NCBI GenBank assembly: GCA_963585895.1
Contig: OY757939.1
Location: 21,425,333-21,489,332 of the forward strand
Direction: 5' to 3'
DNA length: 64,000 nt
From: Sepioteuthis lessoniana
Taxonomy: Eukaryota; Mollusca; Cephalopoda; Myopsida; Loliginidae
The translations under genes and the position numbers were made by a program. Of this stretch, positions 12,401 through 27,400 are shown in pieces (position 1 is the first letter of the stretch; every line of letters begins with the position of its first letter). A model generated the notes under the pieces. That model was given only the letters and a program-made list of their open reading frames with translations, was not told where the DNA came from and did not search any database.

Positions 12401-15400
12401 AGCTGACAAGGAAAAGAAGCAGAAGGTACCCCACAAAAACAATTACCGACCTTGATGACATAGCACTTCTGGCAAATGTACCCGCCTAAGCTGAAAACCT
12501 ACTGCATAGTTTGAAATGAGCCGCTGCAGGCATTGGCCTCCATGTCAATGCATACAAAATGGAATACATGTGCTTTAATCCTTTAATCAAACAGGCGACA
12601 TTTCCCCTTTAGGCGGTAGCTCCTTGGAACTAGTTGACAAGTTCACCTACCTAGGAAGCAGTGTCTCATCAACCAAAAAAGACATCAACGTGACTAGCAA
12701 AGGCATGGACAGCTATCGATAGGCTAGAAGTCAGACCTGACAGATGAAATGAAATGCAGTTTCTTCCAAGCAGCAGTCATGACGATACTGCTATATGGAT
12801 GCACTACATGGGTGCTAACTGAACGGATAGAGAAAAAGCTTGATGGCAACTACACAAGAATGCTGCGAGCAATATTGAACAAGTCCTGGAGGCAACACCC
12901 CACAAAGCAGCAGCTGTATGTCCACCTACCTCCCATCACGAAAACTATCCAAGTTAGACAAACCAGACATGCGGGACACTGCTGGAGAAGCAGGGACAAG
13001 CTCATAAGTGATGTTCTCCTATGGACCCCATCACATGGCCGAGCAAAAGCAGGACAACCAGCTCGAACCTACACACAGCAGCTATGTGAGGATACGGGAT
13101 GTAGCCCTGAGGACCTGCCAGAGATGATGAATGATAGGGAGGAGTGGCAAGAGAGGGTCAGGGATATCCGGGCTGGTGGCACGGCAAGATGATGATATAT
13201 ATGAGAGACATTGTGTTAGATATATATATATCTTAGAAAAAATATAAATGAATCTGATGGTATGTAAATGTGAAATATAAAATGCATAGTATTTACTTGA
13301 TGGGTTTATTTATAATGAAATATCATGCCAATCTTAAACATTTTATTTTTCATTAAATCACCTTCCAGGTAATGTTACTATGTGATGTAGTATCTTCTGA
13401 ATTATATTCAAATTTAAAAATCAAATAAGAAAATGAGAAAATTCTTAGCATTCTATTACTGTTAGTAGTGGTTTGTTTTAAATGTATGTGATGATATAAT
13501 TAGTGTTTGAAACTTTATTTTAAATAATTTATAGAAATTTAATAAGAAGCATTTTTGAAAAGTTTTTTCTTCTTGGAAATTTTCTCTATAGTTAAGTTCA
13601 TCATTTAAAAATTTGGGGCTGTAGAATACACAGACTGCATAGCTGCAAGACTCCCTCAATGAGTGTCCTGATATGACATAAAACTATTTGATGGTGAGGC
13701 TCCATTCTTGGAACTTTGGGAAACATGGAATACCCCTTCATTACCATTGTTCTCAGGTTCACTCTGATCCAGAGTGGTAACACCATAGGGTCCTCCTATT
13801 TATGGGTCAAATAACACTGTTCGACATCTAAACTGAGGTAAAACAAATGATTGATACTAAATTGAATTGTTAGAAATAGAACTGTTAGATAATTTAACTG
13901 TGTAAAAAAAAAAATGACTGATGTTTAATTGAATTGTTAATGATACATAGCAATACTTGGAACCATTTAAACTGTGTGCAAACAGATAAGTAATATTGAA
14001 TTGAATAATTAGTGTTAAATAGCAATACTTGTAACCACTTCACTCTCTGCTAACAAATGATTAATATTGATTGGTTGTTTGGATTTTATGGCATATCAAC
14101 CTTTGTAGGCTATTTAATGCCAAATCCATTTTTATGCAAAGAATCAGTTCTATTTCAAACAATTCAGTTAAGTATGAGTACACAGTTTCTCAAAAATATT
14201 TCTATTTCAAGCTATTCAGTTTAGTCAAACAGTTCTAATTCAAGCAATTCGGTTTAGCATAAGTATAGATTTTTTTTCTGACAGTTAAATGTCAAAACAG
14301 TTCTATTTAAAAAAAAATTCAGTTTAACCTAAGTACAGTTTCAATTTCAAAAACAGTTCCATTTCAAACAATTCAGTTTAGCATAAGTACGTAGACACAG
14401 TTTAATTGTCCTGATGATGGTATAATAAAAAAGGAAACATTTAATGTTGAAATTATATATAAACTTATCCTCTCTAAATACTTTTTATGATATTTTATAT
14501 TTACACACACACACACACACACACACATTCATATTTTAGTTATAAGTAAAAAAAAAAAAAAGTAAAGTTGGCAACCGTAGTTGAGGGCAACCTGACAGCT
14601 CCCTTTCAATAGCTACTACACCAAGGTGTAGGGGAGGGTGCCACTCTTTTCCCTGGATAGCTCCACTTTACCCTTGATCCATACCTTATAATGCTGAGTG
14701 TTAAGCAAGGAAGCATCAAGTGCCATTTTTTTTTTTTTTTTTGAGTCTTTTGTATGGCTCGACCTGAGAGTGAACCCTGGTTTCCTGGGCCATTGGTGAA
14801 CACTCTAACCTTTGTGCCAATGGGCCGGTGTTATAGACTTTCAATTTTCTAGAGTTTAGTAATAAATGATTCCTAATAATATCCATATAGATTGTATAAT
14901 GTCCCATTTGAAATAATATCCTAATAAATTTGCCTTAGAAGAAAATTAACTTTTTATTTAAAAAAATTATTAGGTGTACTTATTTATGAGTCATATAATA
15001 CCCACACATTCCGGATGGGGGGTGGGATAGCAGCTAACGTGCTGGACTATGACATAGTGAGTTTGAACAGCACTTGAGCTTTCATTTCCTCCAAGTTATG
15101 GATTAAATAGTACCACTACTGTTTTTCTAGAAGTTTTGGCATTAAATAACTCATGAAGGTTGATATATCATTAAACAAAGAAACCAAACACACATGCACA
15201 TGGAGCATTGCCTAGAAATAAGTAAACTCCTTCAAATTTTTTTTATAAAAAATTAATGTTCTTATAAATCAAAGATAACAGGATCGAAACTAACTAAAAC
15301 TAAAATTACATGAAAATATATATATATATATATATATAAGGCATATACTTACTTTTAAACTGCTTACATAGTCATATGACATAAGAATTTTAGTTATATA

Positions 15401-18400
15401 TATGTCATAAAAAATGAGTACTGTTTTTAAGATAGTGTCATTGTTATGATGTGGTTTTACATATGACATTCAACTGAGCATAACTTTATTGGATTCTATC
15501 ATCTGTGAATTTGTTTAATATACAATTTGTTCATGTTATACTGTGATTCAAAAAAAATATTAACACCCTTATAAGAGGACCTTTATGACCTTTTCAGACA
15601 ATCTTCAGATATTTACCATCTCTGTCAACACATTCTTGGGATCTCTTACAGTTGATTAAAAAAAATGTTAATATTTCTATGTGAGTTTCTTTCTTAGAAA
15701 AGCAGAATTGATATTACAAAGTCCACTTGTTGGAGATTCCAATAATGTGTTGACAAGAATGTTGAACTGGTTGAAACTTTAAAATCATATAAAAGAACTC
15801 TCTTAGAAATGTTAACATTTTTTAAAACCCACTGTATAATATTACCTATTCTTTGGACAAAAAGAAAAAACACACCTTGTACTAGATGGCTTGGATTGAT
15901 ATGCTAGAAATATTTTGGCGAGTGAAAGTGTATCGACTATCAGTGCTGATTGAGCACATTGTGTGTGTGTGTGTGTGTGTGTTTTATAGAAGAAAATGAC
16001 ATTTTGATGGAGGCCTTTATTTTCTTTTTTAAACACTTGCAGCTTTATTATTAATGTTTTTAATTTCATAAGGTGTTAGTTAATTTGGTTTTTAAACTAA
16101 CCTCATTATATTGTTTCCATTTTTAAACAGAAACAAACACAGCCCTCTGAATTATATATTACTATCTTATAAATAAATGTGTATGTGTTGGGATTTCATA
16201 AACACTACTTGCTTTTGTTTTGTTTTTCTGTTTTGTTTTGTTTTGAATATTATAAAACAACGTAAAACAAAATTCTTGCAGATCCCGTTCCGGAGGGTCT
16301 CTGACAAAAAAGAATATTTTACAGAGCTGAACAACCCTGAGAATGGGGGAGAGGTAGGCAATTTTTTTAAAACTCTTTTTTGCAGGAAGAAGAATGTGTA
16401 AAATCATCTGTTTTATTCTTTAGTAAGAATTCTATTTTATTGCAGTTGTGAAACTAAGTTGTATGTTGGTGTCGGGCCATTTTGTTAAAAATATCAACAA
16501 CTGAATGGAAAGGTGGGAAATGAATGTGAAAGTAGATCACCACCATTATTATTAAAGTTATGAAAGTAGATCCTTATTATTGTTAATATGAAATTAGACC
16601 ATTAAAATCATCATCATCATTATTATGAAATTAGACTATTTTCTTATTTAGAAAGTATGTAACACAAGTTCAATTTTTTAGCAGAGTACCAATTCTTTGA
16701 ATTCAAACTTTTCCTCCTCCTAGATTGGTTGTTACACCAAGATCAAAGAGCCTTGTCTATTCTACAATTTACACATAGCAGGTATGGGAATAGTTTGATT
16801 CATGCCTTTCCCAAAGGTATTAATGCTATGTGAAATGCAAACAGTCTTGTTCAAGATTGGAACTCTGTTTTTTAAGTTAATATCTGACCATGATAATTGT
16901 TACATAACAAGCACCTCTCACTTATTTTGAAAGTAGACTCTTTGGTCATTCCATCTGATTTCCCCTAGGGTCCATCCCAAAGGTCCTCAAGTTATTTTCA
17001 AAATTTCACTTTTTGTTTGTATCTTTGTGAAAAGCAAATTCTATAAATCGCAGCACAATAAGATTAGTCAGTCTTATTTCATCACCATTAAAAAATTTTT
17101 TGAATTTACAAAAAATTCTGCTTTTGAGTTTTTCCCCCAAATTTGGACACTTGCCTTTTTGAAATTGGCTTTGTTAGAAACCTTGGTAAGATTGTTTTTT
17201 TTAATTTTTTTTAATCTCCATCCTAAAGTGTTTTAAATTTAGTTCAAATCCAATTGTTTTAACTTATTGACACCTTTTGAAAAATTGTCAAAAGTCTTTT
17301 TAAAAAAGATTCTCTTGGGGGCAATTTTCAAAAGATTTAAGTTTTAGTCACTTTCATTCTATGACCATGTGTTTTAAAGCACTTAATCTATTCTACTCTA
17401 ATAATAGGTTTATGGGTTGTTAAGCAAACACTCGAAATCCATTTGATGAGAAATGTCTTTCATCATTAATTAGGGGTTTTGAAAATGTAACAAAATATAA
17501 AGTCCAAAAAAATATTGAAGTTTAAAAAATTTTTTTATCCCAATAACTCGCCACTGAAACATCAAAACCATAGAAAACTAATATATATATATATATATAT
17601 ATATTCTTAAAGTACATAAAATATTTATATCAATCATAATGAACCAATTCAGAAATTGCAAAAATCTCTCAAATGCGGAGATTCAGATTTCCAATTCAGA
17701 AATTGCAAAAATCTCTCAAATGCGGAGATTCAGATTTCCATGTGCAGTAATTTAAAAGACTTTGAAATTTATTTGCCTAAAATGTTGATATGCCAACTCT
17801 ACAGTAACAGTAATGTTATTGGCAAACTGGCCTATCTATTTCCATAACAGCTTTCTTAATTCAGGGGCTTACAGTAAAAAACAACAAAAAAACCTTAGAG
17901 TGCATTTGTCACCTGTATGGGTCAAACCCAAGGTTGATATTTTACCTATGAAAGGTTTATATCACTATGTATCACGGCTTTGTTTTATGAATAAAGACCA
18001 TCTATTACTCATTTGTATTTGGCCCACTTATTATTTTCATAATAAAAAAAAATACAAAATGTTTTGGATTGTTTGGGGGAGGGTCATATATATATATATA
18101 TATATATCATCATCATCATCATATCGTGCTGGCAGCACGGATATCCCTGACCCTCTCTCGCCACTCCTCCCTATCGTTCATCGCCCTAGGCAGGTCTTCA
18201 GGACAACATCCTGTATCCTCACACAGCTGCTGAATGTACGTTCGTGCTGGTCGTCCTGCTTTTGCGCGGCCGTGTGTGGGGATCCATAAGAGTACATCTC
18301 TTATGAGTTCATCTCTGCTTCTCCAGCAATGTCCTGCATGTCTGGTTCGCCTAACTTGAATAGATTTCGTGATAGGGGGCATGTGGCCGTACAGTTGGTG

Positions 18401-21400
18401 TCTTGTGGGGTGCCGCTGCCAGGACTTGTTGAGGATTGCACGCAGCATTCTTGTGTAATTGCCATCTAGTTTCTTCTCGAGCCGTCTTGTTAGCGTCCAT
18501 GTAGTGCATCCATATAGCAGTATCGATGTGACCGCTGCCTGGAAGAAACTGCGTTTCATTTTATCGGTCAGGTCCGACTTCCATATAGTCGATAGCCTAT
18601 TGATAGCTGTCCATGCTTTCGTTAACCTCGTTTCGATGTCCTTTTCGGTTGATTCGACGCTGCTTCCTAGGTACGTGAATTTGTCTACTAGTTTAAGAGG
18701 GGTTCCTTCTAGAGTGGAGATGTCCCCCGTTTGGTTATAGCACATATATTCCGTTTTGTGTGCATTAACATGGAGGCCTATGCTTGCTGCTGCTCGTTCC
18801 AGGCTATGCAGAAGTGTTTCGGCTTGGTCAGGTGTATTTGCCAGTATCGCTATGTCATCGGCGTAGTCGGCGTCGGTAATTGTTGTTGCGGGATATCTTC
18901 TGCTTCTTTTCTTCGTCAGTTCGAAGCCATTCTCTTTGATTTTGTCAATCGATGTTCTAAGTACGTAGTCTAGACAAATGATAAAGAGATACGGAGCCAG
19001 CGTGTCCCCTTGTAGTACTCCTGCTACAATGTCGAAGTATTCTGTGTCTCCATCTGGTGATCGTACTTTTACTTTAGTGTTTCTATAGAGAATCGTTATT
19101 GCCGCTACGGTTTCTTTAGGTATGCCGTACGCTAGTAGGATTTGTTCCATCTTTCCTCTGTGAATGGAGTCGAAAGCCTTGGTAAAGTCGACAAATATTA
19201 ATGTCGCTTGTAGGTTCTTTGCCCGTACACCTTCAAGGATTCTGCGGATGGTTAGTATTTGTGAGGTCGTAGATCTATTTCTTCGGAAGCCATTTTGGTT
19301 TTTTCTAAGTATGTTGTCGATTTTGGGTTCTATGCGGTTTCGTAGTAGGGCATTGTAGATTTTGGCAGCTATGGATGTAAGTGTTATGCCTCGGTAGTTT
19401 TTGGCTAATCCGAGGTCCCCCTTTTTAGGGAAGGGGAGTATGCATCCCTTCGTCCATCTATCTATCGGATTTTGATTGTATACTGCGTTGCAGTGTCGGA
19501 GCAGTATGTCGTCGAATTGTCTGGTCTTCCATACTTCCGGGGGAATTTCGTCCAGTCCTGCAGCTTTCCTATTTTTAATTTTTCTGAGAACCGAGTCGAG
19601 TTCTCCTTGTGTGAACGGTCCAAGTTTAATGTCTAATTGTTTGCTAATTATTCTGGTGATTGGTTCATGCGTTATTTTTGGTGGGTTTCCAAGTAAGTTT
19701 TCGAAGTGCTGTTTCCACAGTTTTATTCTTTCTTGTTGGTTTGCTGCTTTAAGTTTTGCTTTGGCTGTGCTCTTTCTTCTGCTCACTTCGTTTATTGTTT
19801 GCCAGGCAATTCTAGATTGTCTATCTTCTACCGAGTCTCTGATCTTATCTATCTGATTTTGAATGTATTCTGTCTGTTCCTTTATATATATGCCTGCTAA
19901 TTGATTTTGTGCCGTTTTTAGTTTTAAGGCATTTGTGTTTGTTGGGTTTTTTCGATATATATACAGATTGGTAACAAATATTATAAACTTGCCCTTTATT
20001 AACAACAGGAGATCAGCCAATTGAAAATGACTAGAGCATATATGAGGAGGGCAAGTTACAGCCTAGTATCAAAACATATTGCAGCCTCTGTACTGACAAG
20101 ACATACCTTTTGTATAAAGAATCCCACAACTGGATGACTGACAAGATGGCTACCCGAATTTCAACAAAATGTAAATCCACAACATAAATTCTTACCTTTA
20201 GACTTTCACCAATGGTCCGGAAGACTGGGGTTCAATCCTAGGTTAAGTCATACCAAAGGCTAAAAAAAATGGTATTTGATGCCACCTTGCTTAACACTCA
20301 GCATTATAAGGTAAGGGTCATGGGTAAAGTGGAGTAGCGCCCTCTTCTACACTTTGGTGTCGTAGCTATTGAAAAGGGATCCTTCGGGTCACTCTCGACT
20401 AAGGTCGCCAAATTTACTTATAACTGAAACACAAGTCAGGTGTAAATAACGCTTTTCATTTTAACTGAGATGCAGATGATTTAACTGGATTTTATTGTTA
20501 GGTAAGAATATTTTAGCAGAACAACAATTGTGGGAGGAATACTAATTTCCTCTTGAGTCTCTTGCAAGAGATGTAGACTCTATTTAAAGAATACATGTAA
20601 CCACAATGAATCTTGGAACTATTTTAGATGTATGGGGAGATCCATCTTGCAATATATCTTCATACATTGTAATCAATATCAATAATAACTATTTTTATTA
20701 ATTTTTCTTTGTCCTTATCTTAACATACATTTGTATGTCTTTGTTGTGTACCAGTAAAAGGTCTGGAAGAAAGACACAAACTCGGGATTACGTGAAACAA
20801 GTATATTAAATGAAAGTATAAATGCAGCATAGGTAAAAGAGTGTTGAACGTCAGTCTGACTGCCAAAGTGTTAGGCTGGAGTTAACTCAACACCGAGATG
20901 AATATTCTCCTGATATTCCTAGTAATAGGAAGAGTTCATTATAGTCCGTAAGGTAGGTACCATAAGAGTCTTTAAATAGTATAATATAGTAGCTATACAA
21001 TTTATAATTAAACAATTAGTTGTCCCTAGAGGAAACATTTTGTATTCTTTCAGAATAAAGAAAGCATTGCATTGAAAATTGTATTACATCATAGTGATTG
21101 AATGATGATAGAATTCATATTCATAAAATTCAAACATTTAGAGATATTTAAGTGCTTAATAATGTGCTTAGTGTTTACCTTAATTTTTCCTTTGTATTTT
21201 AGCCGAAAGATAAATATTAATGAGTTGCTCCATTGGAAATCTTAAATTGAATTGCCATGCGATTAAGAAGAGAAGTGTTGCAATAATTGATATTGATGAA
21301 TTAACTTTGAAGGAAGTAGAATTATTAAAGATAAGAGCAAAGATTACATTTACGAGGATCATTAAATAAGTTTCCAGACTTTTTTCGTATGGGCACTTTT

Positions 21401-24400
21401 ATTGATAGTACACACATGAAACTCTAGTCTCCTTCGAAGTAATCTCCTCCAGCTGCAATCCACTTGTTGTACAGTTCTAATAACTTCTGGAAAACCCCAT
21501 GGAAGTCCTCTTGTGTGAGTGTGTCAATGACCTTTGTCACAGCCTCTTTCATCTCTTCAATTTTCTCATAACGACAACCTCTGAGCTTAGTGAATAAGCA
21601 AAAGTCACAGAGAGCAAGGTCTGGACTATAGAGAGGCTGAGGAACTGTCAAGATGCCCATCTTGGTCAAATAGTCTGTGACAAGGATGGAGTTGAGGACT
21701 GGTGCATTGTCCTGGTGGAAATGCCACTGACCTGATTTGAAGAGTGATGGCCTCTTCCCTAGAAATCTCTTCTTGAACTCCCTTCAAACATCAACATAGT
21801 AACCCTAACCATAACCCTAACCCTTTGGCCAATCAACTCGGTATTCTGACTTTCTTACTCCTCCCACACCTCTCATCATCCCTCACAGACTCTCTGCCTT
21901 CCTTGAAGCATTCTGAAGCATTCCATACGTTTCTGTGGCATTTTTTCCAAGTTTAAAACAGAATTTTATTGCATATCGTTCTTCTAAAATGTTCTCATGT
22001 CCAGATTGAATTTTTGAAATTGACCAGCTGTGACAATCAGGTTTTAGTAGGGTGTATTCCAATTGCTGCTGTAGCTGTTCATTTGAACCTGAAATCATAA
22101 AAATTGGTTGGTCATCTCATAAGATGTATAGCAATAACCTACTGAATTTTCAAGAGTCTACGACAATTTTAAATGCCTGTACAAAAAGTCTGGAAACTTA
22201 TTGAATGCACCACATACTATTCCTTGGTTTTACCAATTTTTAAGCTTTTAGTTTTAAATATTGTCTGCAAAAATGTACAGAAATACCTAATTTCCATAAG
22301 TTTTTGTTTGCAAATTGACTAAAAGAATTTCTCTTTTTCAATAATGAATCCAAATAAATTTTTTAAATTTTTGCATTAGATGCAATGAATGGAAATTATC
22401 TTCAAATCCAAATTCTAAGTATGAATCACCATTAGCAAAAGATGCCTTTTTTTTTCTTTTCTTTTTTTACTATATTCAATAAATGATAACTGTAGAAATT
22501 GTTAAAGATTCCAAAAATGGCTAAACACTGAATAAATTTTTTACACCATTTCTTTTGTTCATGATTAATTAATTGGTTAGTGAAAGTGTATTTTACTGTT
22601 TTAAATTTGCTTTGTTCATTGATCATTGCACTAAAACCTCCTGCATAATATAGCTAAATTGTTCTGTATAATTTTTCTTTTATGTAAATGAAGGTCTAAT
22701 TTAATGACACAATCATTTTGTTATAATGTGCTTGCTTCTTGTCCATATAGAATTTGTAAATCTTCAGTTGTTAATTTTATTGCTCTTTCCACACCTTGTG
22801 AATATGCAGGGAAATTAGGAAACTACAATATTGTTCCATTTATTAAAGGTTCTTGTTCATTATTTGAAAAACTTTCTACAAGCACTGATTCATAAAGTCC
22901 ACTTTGAGAGTTTAACCAAATTTGAACAGTGTGAAGCTTTAAAGTTTATTGATGTAACTTTTTAAATTTCTTCTTTGGTGGCTCGTTACTTCTGAAACAA
23001 AACAATATCCTTTAAAAATTTACTGATTTTTAGTTATATTTTGTGATGTAATTTGAATGAAACTCTAAAAATTATTTTGGTAAATTGACATACTTAAGTA
23101 TGAATAAATTTTTACTTAATAGACAAATTTTTTTTGTCTTTTTTCCTCACCTCCATTTGATTTTAACATTGAGAAAAGGATTTTTAAAATTTTTTTTTAA
23201 AACCAAGCAAAAGCATTGTGCTGTAAATTTTTTAATGCAACATTCTATAGTTCAATTGATTGTTACTTACTTTTTTTTTTTTTTTTTCAAATTATACTTG
23301 AAGATATACAGTTGTTGGTTATAAAATTCATAATTCCTTTTAATTTCAAACCAGCTAACTATGTATACTTTAACTATGCATTTTGCTTGGTTGATCTTGT
23401 TTAGAGAGGCCTGCTTAAACATACAGTAAAGTTGGGGTTCACTTTTCCTCAAGAAATTCCTACTGCATATTCTAAAAGTAATCTCTGGTCCCCACTTAAA
23501 TCATCCATTGCTTCTGCAATAAGATATAAATTATACAGAGGGATAATGGCAAATTCTACCTGGAGTAAATCAAGGTAATCTCTTCCATAAAGTTTCCATA
23601 GAAGACCAGTAAAAATAGTAAGGCTTCTTGTCAATAGACTTAAAATGACTCTTAATGAAAGATAATATTGATGACATGAACAGTTAGTGGTGTGCAACTT
23701 CCATTTTTTTTTCTCCAGTGCTGTAATGAGCCCTGTGTTGGACTGTTTATGGTGGGGTGGCGACTCTATATGTATCGGCCGTCTACAAATTGCTAGCAAA
23801 TATTTATAGTTACCCATCAGTAGGAGCAGTAGATTAACCAATCAATGGAGATTAAGGTATATATAAACAATGACAAAATTATAAAGTCTAGACTTAATGC
23901 AGCCTTGTTACTTAGAAGGAGCATCTTGTATTGGTCAACTAAAAACAAGATGGCTACCCAAATTCCAACAAGTTATGGACCCAGAGCAGCAAAACTTTTT
24001 TTTTGATGGTGATGAATCCAAGTATGAGTTGTGGGAAGTGAAGTTTCTTGGATATCTTAGAATTCAACATTTACATCAAATTGTACTGTCACCAACAGAC
24101 CAGAGTCATGATATTGACTCCGTAGAAAAGACTGCAACTGTCTTTGCTGAATTCATTCAGTATTTGGACGATAAAAGTCTGTCATTAGTGATAAGAGATG
24201 CATGAGACAAAGGAAAAAAGCCTTAACAGTTTTAAAGGAATGTTATTTGTCAAAAGGAAAGCCGAAAGTTATTTCCTTCTATACAGAGCTAACATCTTTG
24301 AGAAGATTGAAATCAGAGTTTATGACAGACTATATATAAGGACAGAGAATATTTCTAATTCTCTGAAAGAAGCTGGGGAAGTTATAAGTGATGGATTTTT

Positions 24401-27400
24401 GATCATAATGGTGCTTAAGGGGTTACCTTTGAATTTTAAACCTTTTATAACAGTTATAACCCAGAAGAAGAAAACCTTGACTTTTTCTGAATTTAAAGTA
24501 TGTTTAAGAAGTTATGAACAAACAGAGCGTATGTGTTATCCCCCAAACCGATCTAACAATATATTACAAATAAAGACCACATTTAAAAAGATTAACCCAA
24601 GAAATGAACCAGAGTAAGTATGCATTCTCACTATGATTATAAATCAACAAATTATAATTACAATAATTACCAGAAACTTCAACATGGAGAGGACTATAAA
24701 ATTTCCCTCCCAGGAAAGACAAATATTATTTGTTATGTTTGTGGGAAGAGGGGGCACAAAGCATTTAAATGTAAAAATAAAAAGCAAAGTGATTTTTGTC
24801 ATGATATAAAAATCTATTCTAAAGGGTAAGCCTATTTCTTTGCTTTAGGATATGATATTGTTTCAGACAAGACTAATTGATTAGTCGATTGCAGGGCTAC
24901 CAATCATGTAATAACTGATGAGTCAAAATTGTTAATTTTGAACCAGGGAACCATTTTGTTGAATTGGTTGATGGGAACCAAGCAAATAACATAGTGCTAA
25001 AAAGAGGTGACGCCTGCATTTATCTTTGCAATAGCAAAGGATACATGTGTTGATGTATCTTAAAAAATGCTTTATATATATCAAATTTTAAACAAGATAT
25101 ATTTTCAGTACAAGTAGCGACAAAAAATGGTGTGCACATAAGTTTTGAGTGTGACAACTGCCAATTAATTTACCTTAATCAAGCTGTTTTCAACATAACA
25201 TGAGAGGATGTTTGTATTATCTGAAAAATATCGTTTCTACCAGAAATGCCACCTATGACTTACATACTTGGCATAAAATCTTAGGCCACCGTAATGAATC
25301 TGATGTTAAAAAGTTACCCAACTTAGTAAAAGAAATGAAGATAAAACTGACACCAAATTATGCTCTCAACTGTGATATATGTATTCCAGGAAGGATGTCT
25401 AATGACAGAAAGAAGACTTTGGATTGCAAAATAAAAAAATCCTCGCACTTGTACACTGATTTAGCAGGCCCCATTCAACCTTTAGCAAAAGATTGTTATG
25501 AATATGTAATTAATTTTATTGATGACTATTCTGGCTTTACAATATTATATTTCTTAATATACAAGTCTGACACTTTGCTCGCTACAAAGAAATATCTAGC
25601 TGACATTGCTCCTTATGGCCATGTAAAATGTTTATGGACAGACAACGGAATGGAGTTCACTTCTGAACCTTTTCAATGCTTACTTGTACTTGATAGAATC
25701 AAACACGAGCAGTCAGTTCCTTATTCTCCACATCAAAAGGGGACCACTGAACAGTAATGGTGAACTTTGTTTTCTATGGCAAGGTGTCTCCTTATTGAGT
25801 CATAATTGCCCGAAAATTTGTGGGTTTATGCAATGATGGCTTCAGCGTATATTAGAAACCATTGTTATAATAAAAACCCAACATGAAAGTTTTACCAGTT
25901 CAAGACCAAACTTTAATAACATGCATATTTTTGGCATGACTTGTTTTTGTTATTTAAATAAATAAACCGAAATTGGATCCTCATTGTGAAAAAGGCATCT
26001 TTGTTGGCTATGATAAACTAAGTCCAGCTTACTTGATTTATTTTCCGGGATAACGGCTATTAAGAGTTAGGTGTGTGAAATTCACTGACTCTTATGATTA
26101 TAGCTCACTTTTGAAACCAGATAATAATACAGAAAATCCAGAAACCTTAATCACATCAGACATAGAACCGAAAAACTACCTAAAAACCTAAGGGGAGGGG
26201 CAAATAACCCGTTATCCCATCTGACAGAAAAAAAACCTGATTTTTTTTGTAGTAGAAAACTTTGAATTTGATGTTGTTGATTACTGTTGTACTCTGCAAT
26301 TTTTCTGAAGGTGTAAATTCTCCAGATTAAAAAAAAATGGATTTTAGTTATAAGGAGAGAATTTGATTCCTTAGTAGAAAGTAATACTTTTGAATAGCAG
26401 AAAGCCCCGAAAAATAAAGATTATCGGTAGTAGGTTTTTTTTTTTTTTTTTTACTATAAAAAGTAAAAGCAATGGATGTCATGAGTATAAAGCTTGTTTC
26501 ATAGCCAAAGGCTACTCACAAATATATGGTAAGGTATATAGAGAAACTTTCACCCCGACAACTAATAATGCTTCCATAAGATTACTATTGCAAATAGCAG
26601 TCCAGTATGACTTGTTAATTCATCATATAGATGTTAAGAGTACATATTTAAATGGCCCCTTTGACAATGAAATATATGTTGAGCCGCAAGAAGGCTTTGA
26701 AGGTAAGAATGGGAATTATGTTTGGAAACTTTAAAAAATCCTTATACGAGTTAAAACAGAGCGGTTGAACTTGGAATAAAACATTCCATACTTATTAACT
26801 ACACACAATTTTGTCCTATCACCTGCCAACCCCACCATGTACTTGCAAAATGTCTGCAATCATTTTATTGTAAGTTGATCATATATTAATAGCTTCAAAA
26901 ACTGAGGCTCACCTTATGCAAATTAAGACAAGACTGAACTCTAGATTCAAAATGTCTGATCTTGGGAAATTATCCTGGTTTTTAGGAATACAATTTGAAA
27001 TAGTACTATTAAAATGAATCAATCTAGATATATCAAGAAGATATTATCAAAGTTTGGCATGGCAGATTGCAAACCACATTCAACTCCATGTGAAATGGAT
27101 ATACCAGAAACAAGTGACAAAGTTGATTTAATAGTAAGCAAACCTTATTGTGAAATTACTGGTTGCAACAAGACCAGGGATTTGTTATACAGTTACTAGG
27201 TTATCTCAAGACCTAGCAACAAGACCAGGGATTTGTTATACAGTTACTAGGTTATCTCAAGACCTAGCAAAACCAAATTCTTTTCATTTAACGAAGGCAA
27301 AACACATTTCGCATTATTTAAAAGGCACAATCAATCAGTCACTAATATTTAAGAAATCGCAGAAATCCTTGAAATTGGAAGGATTTTGTGACTTGGATTG

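Noticed and set aside
18459-19900. Several + strand open frames of 60-126 codons
   Set aside because: They are antisense shadows of the LINE reverse transcriptase on the minus strand.
21797-21822. Chromosome end or interstitial telomere
   Set aside because: Only about four hexamers, inside a mariner element. Treated as junction filler.
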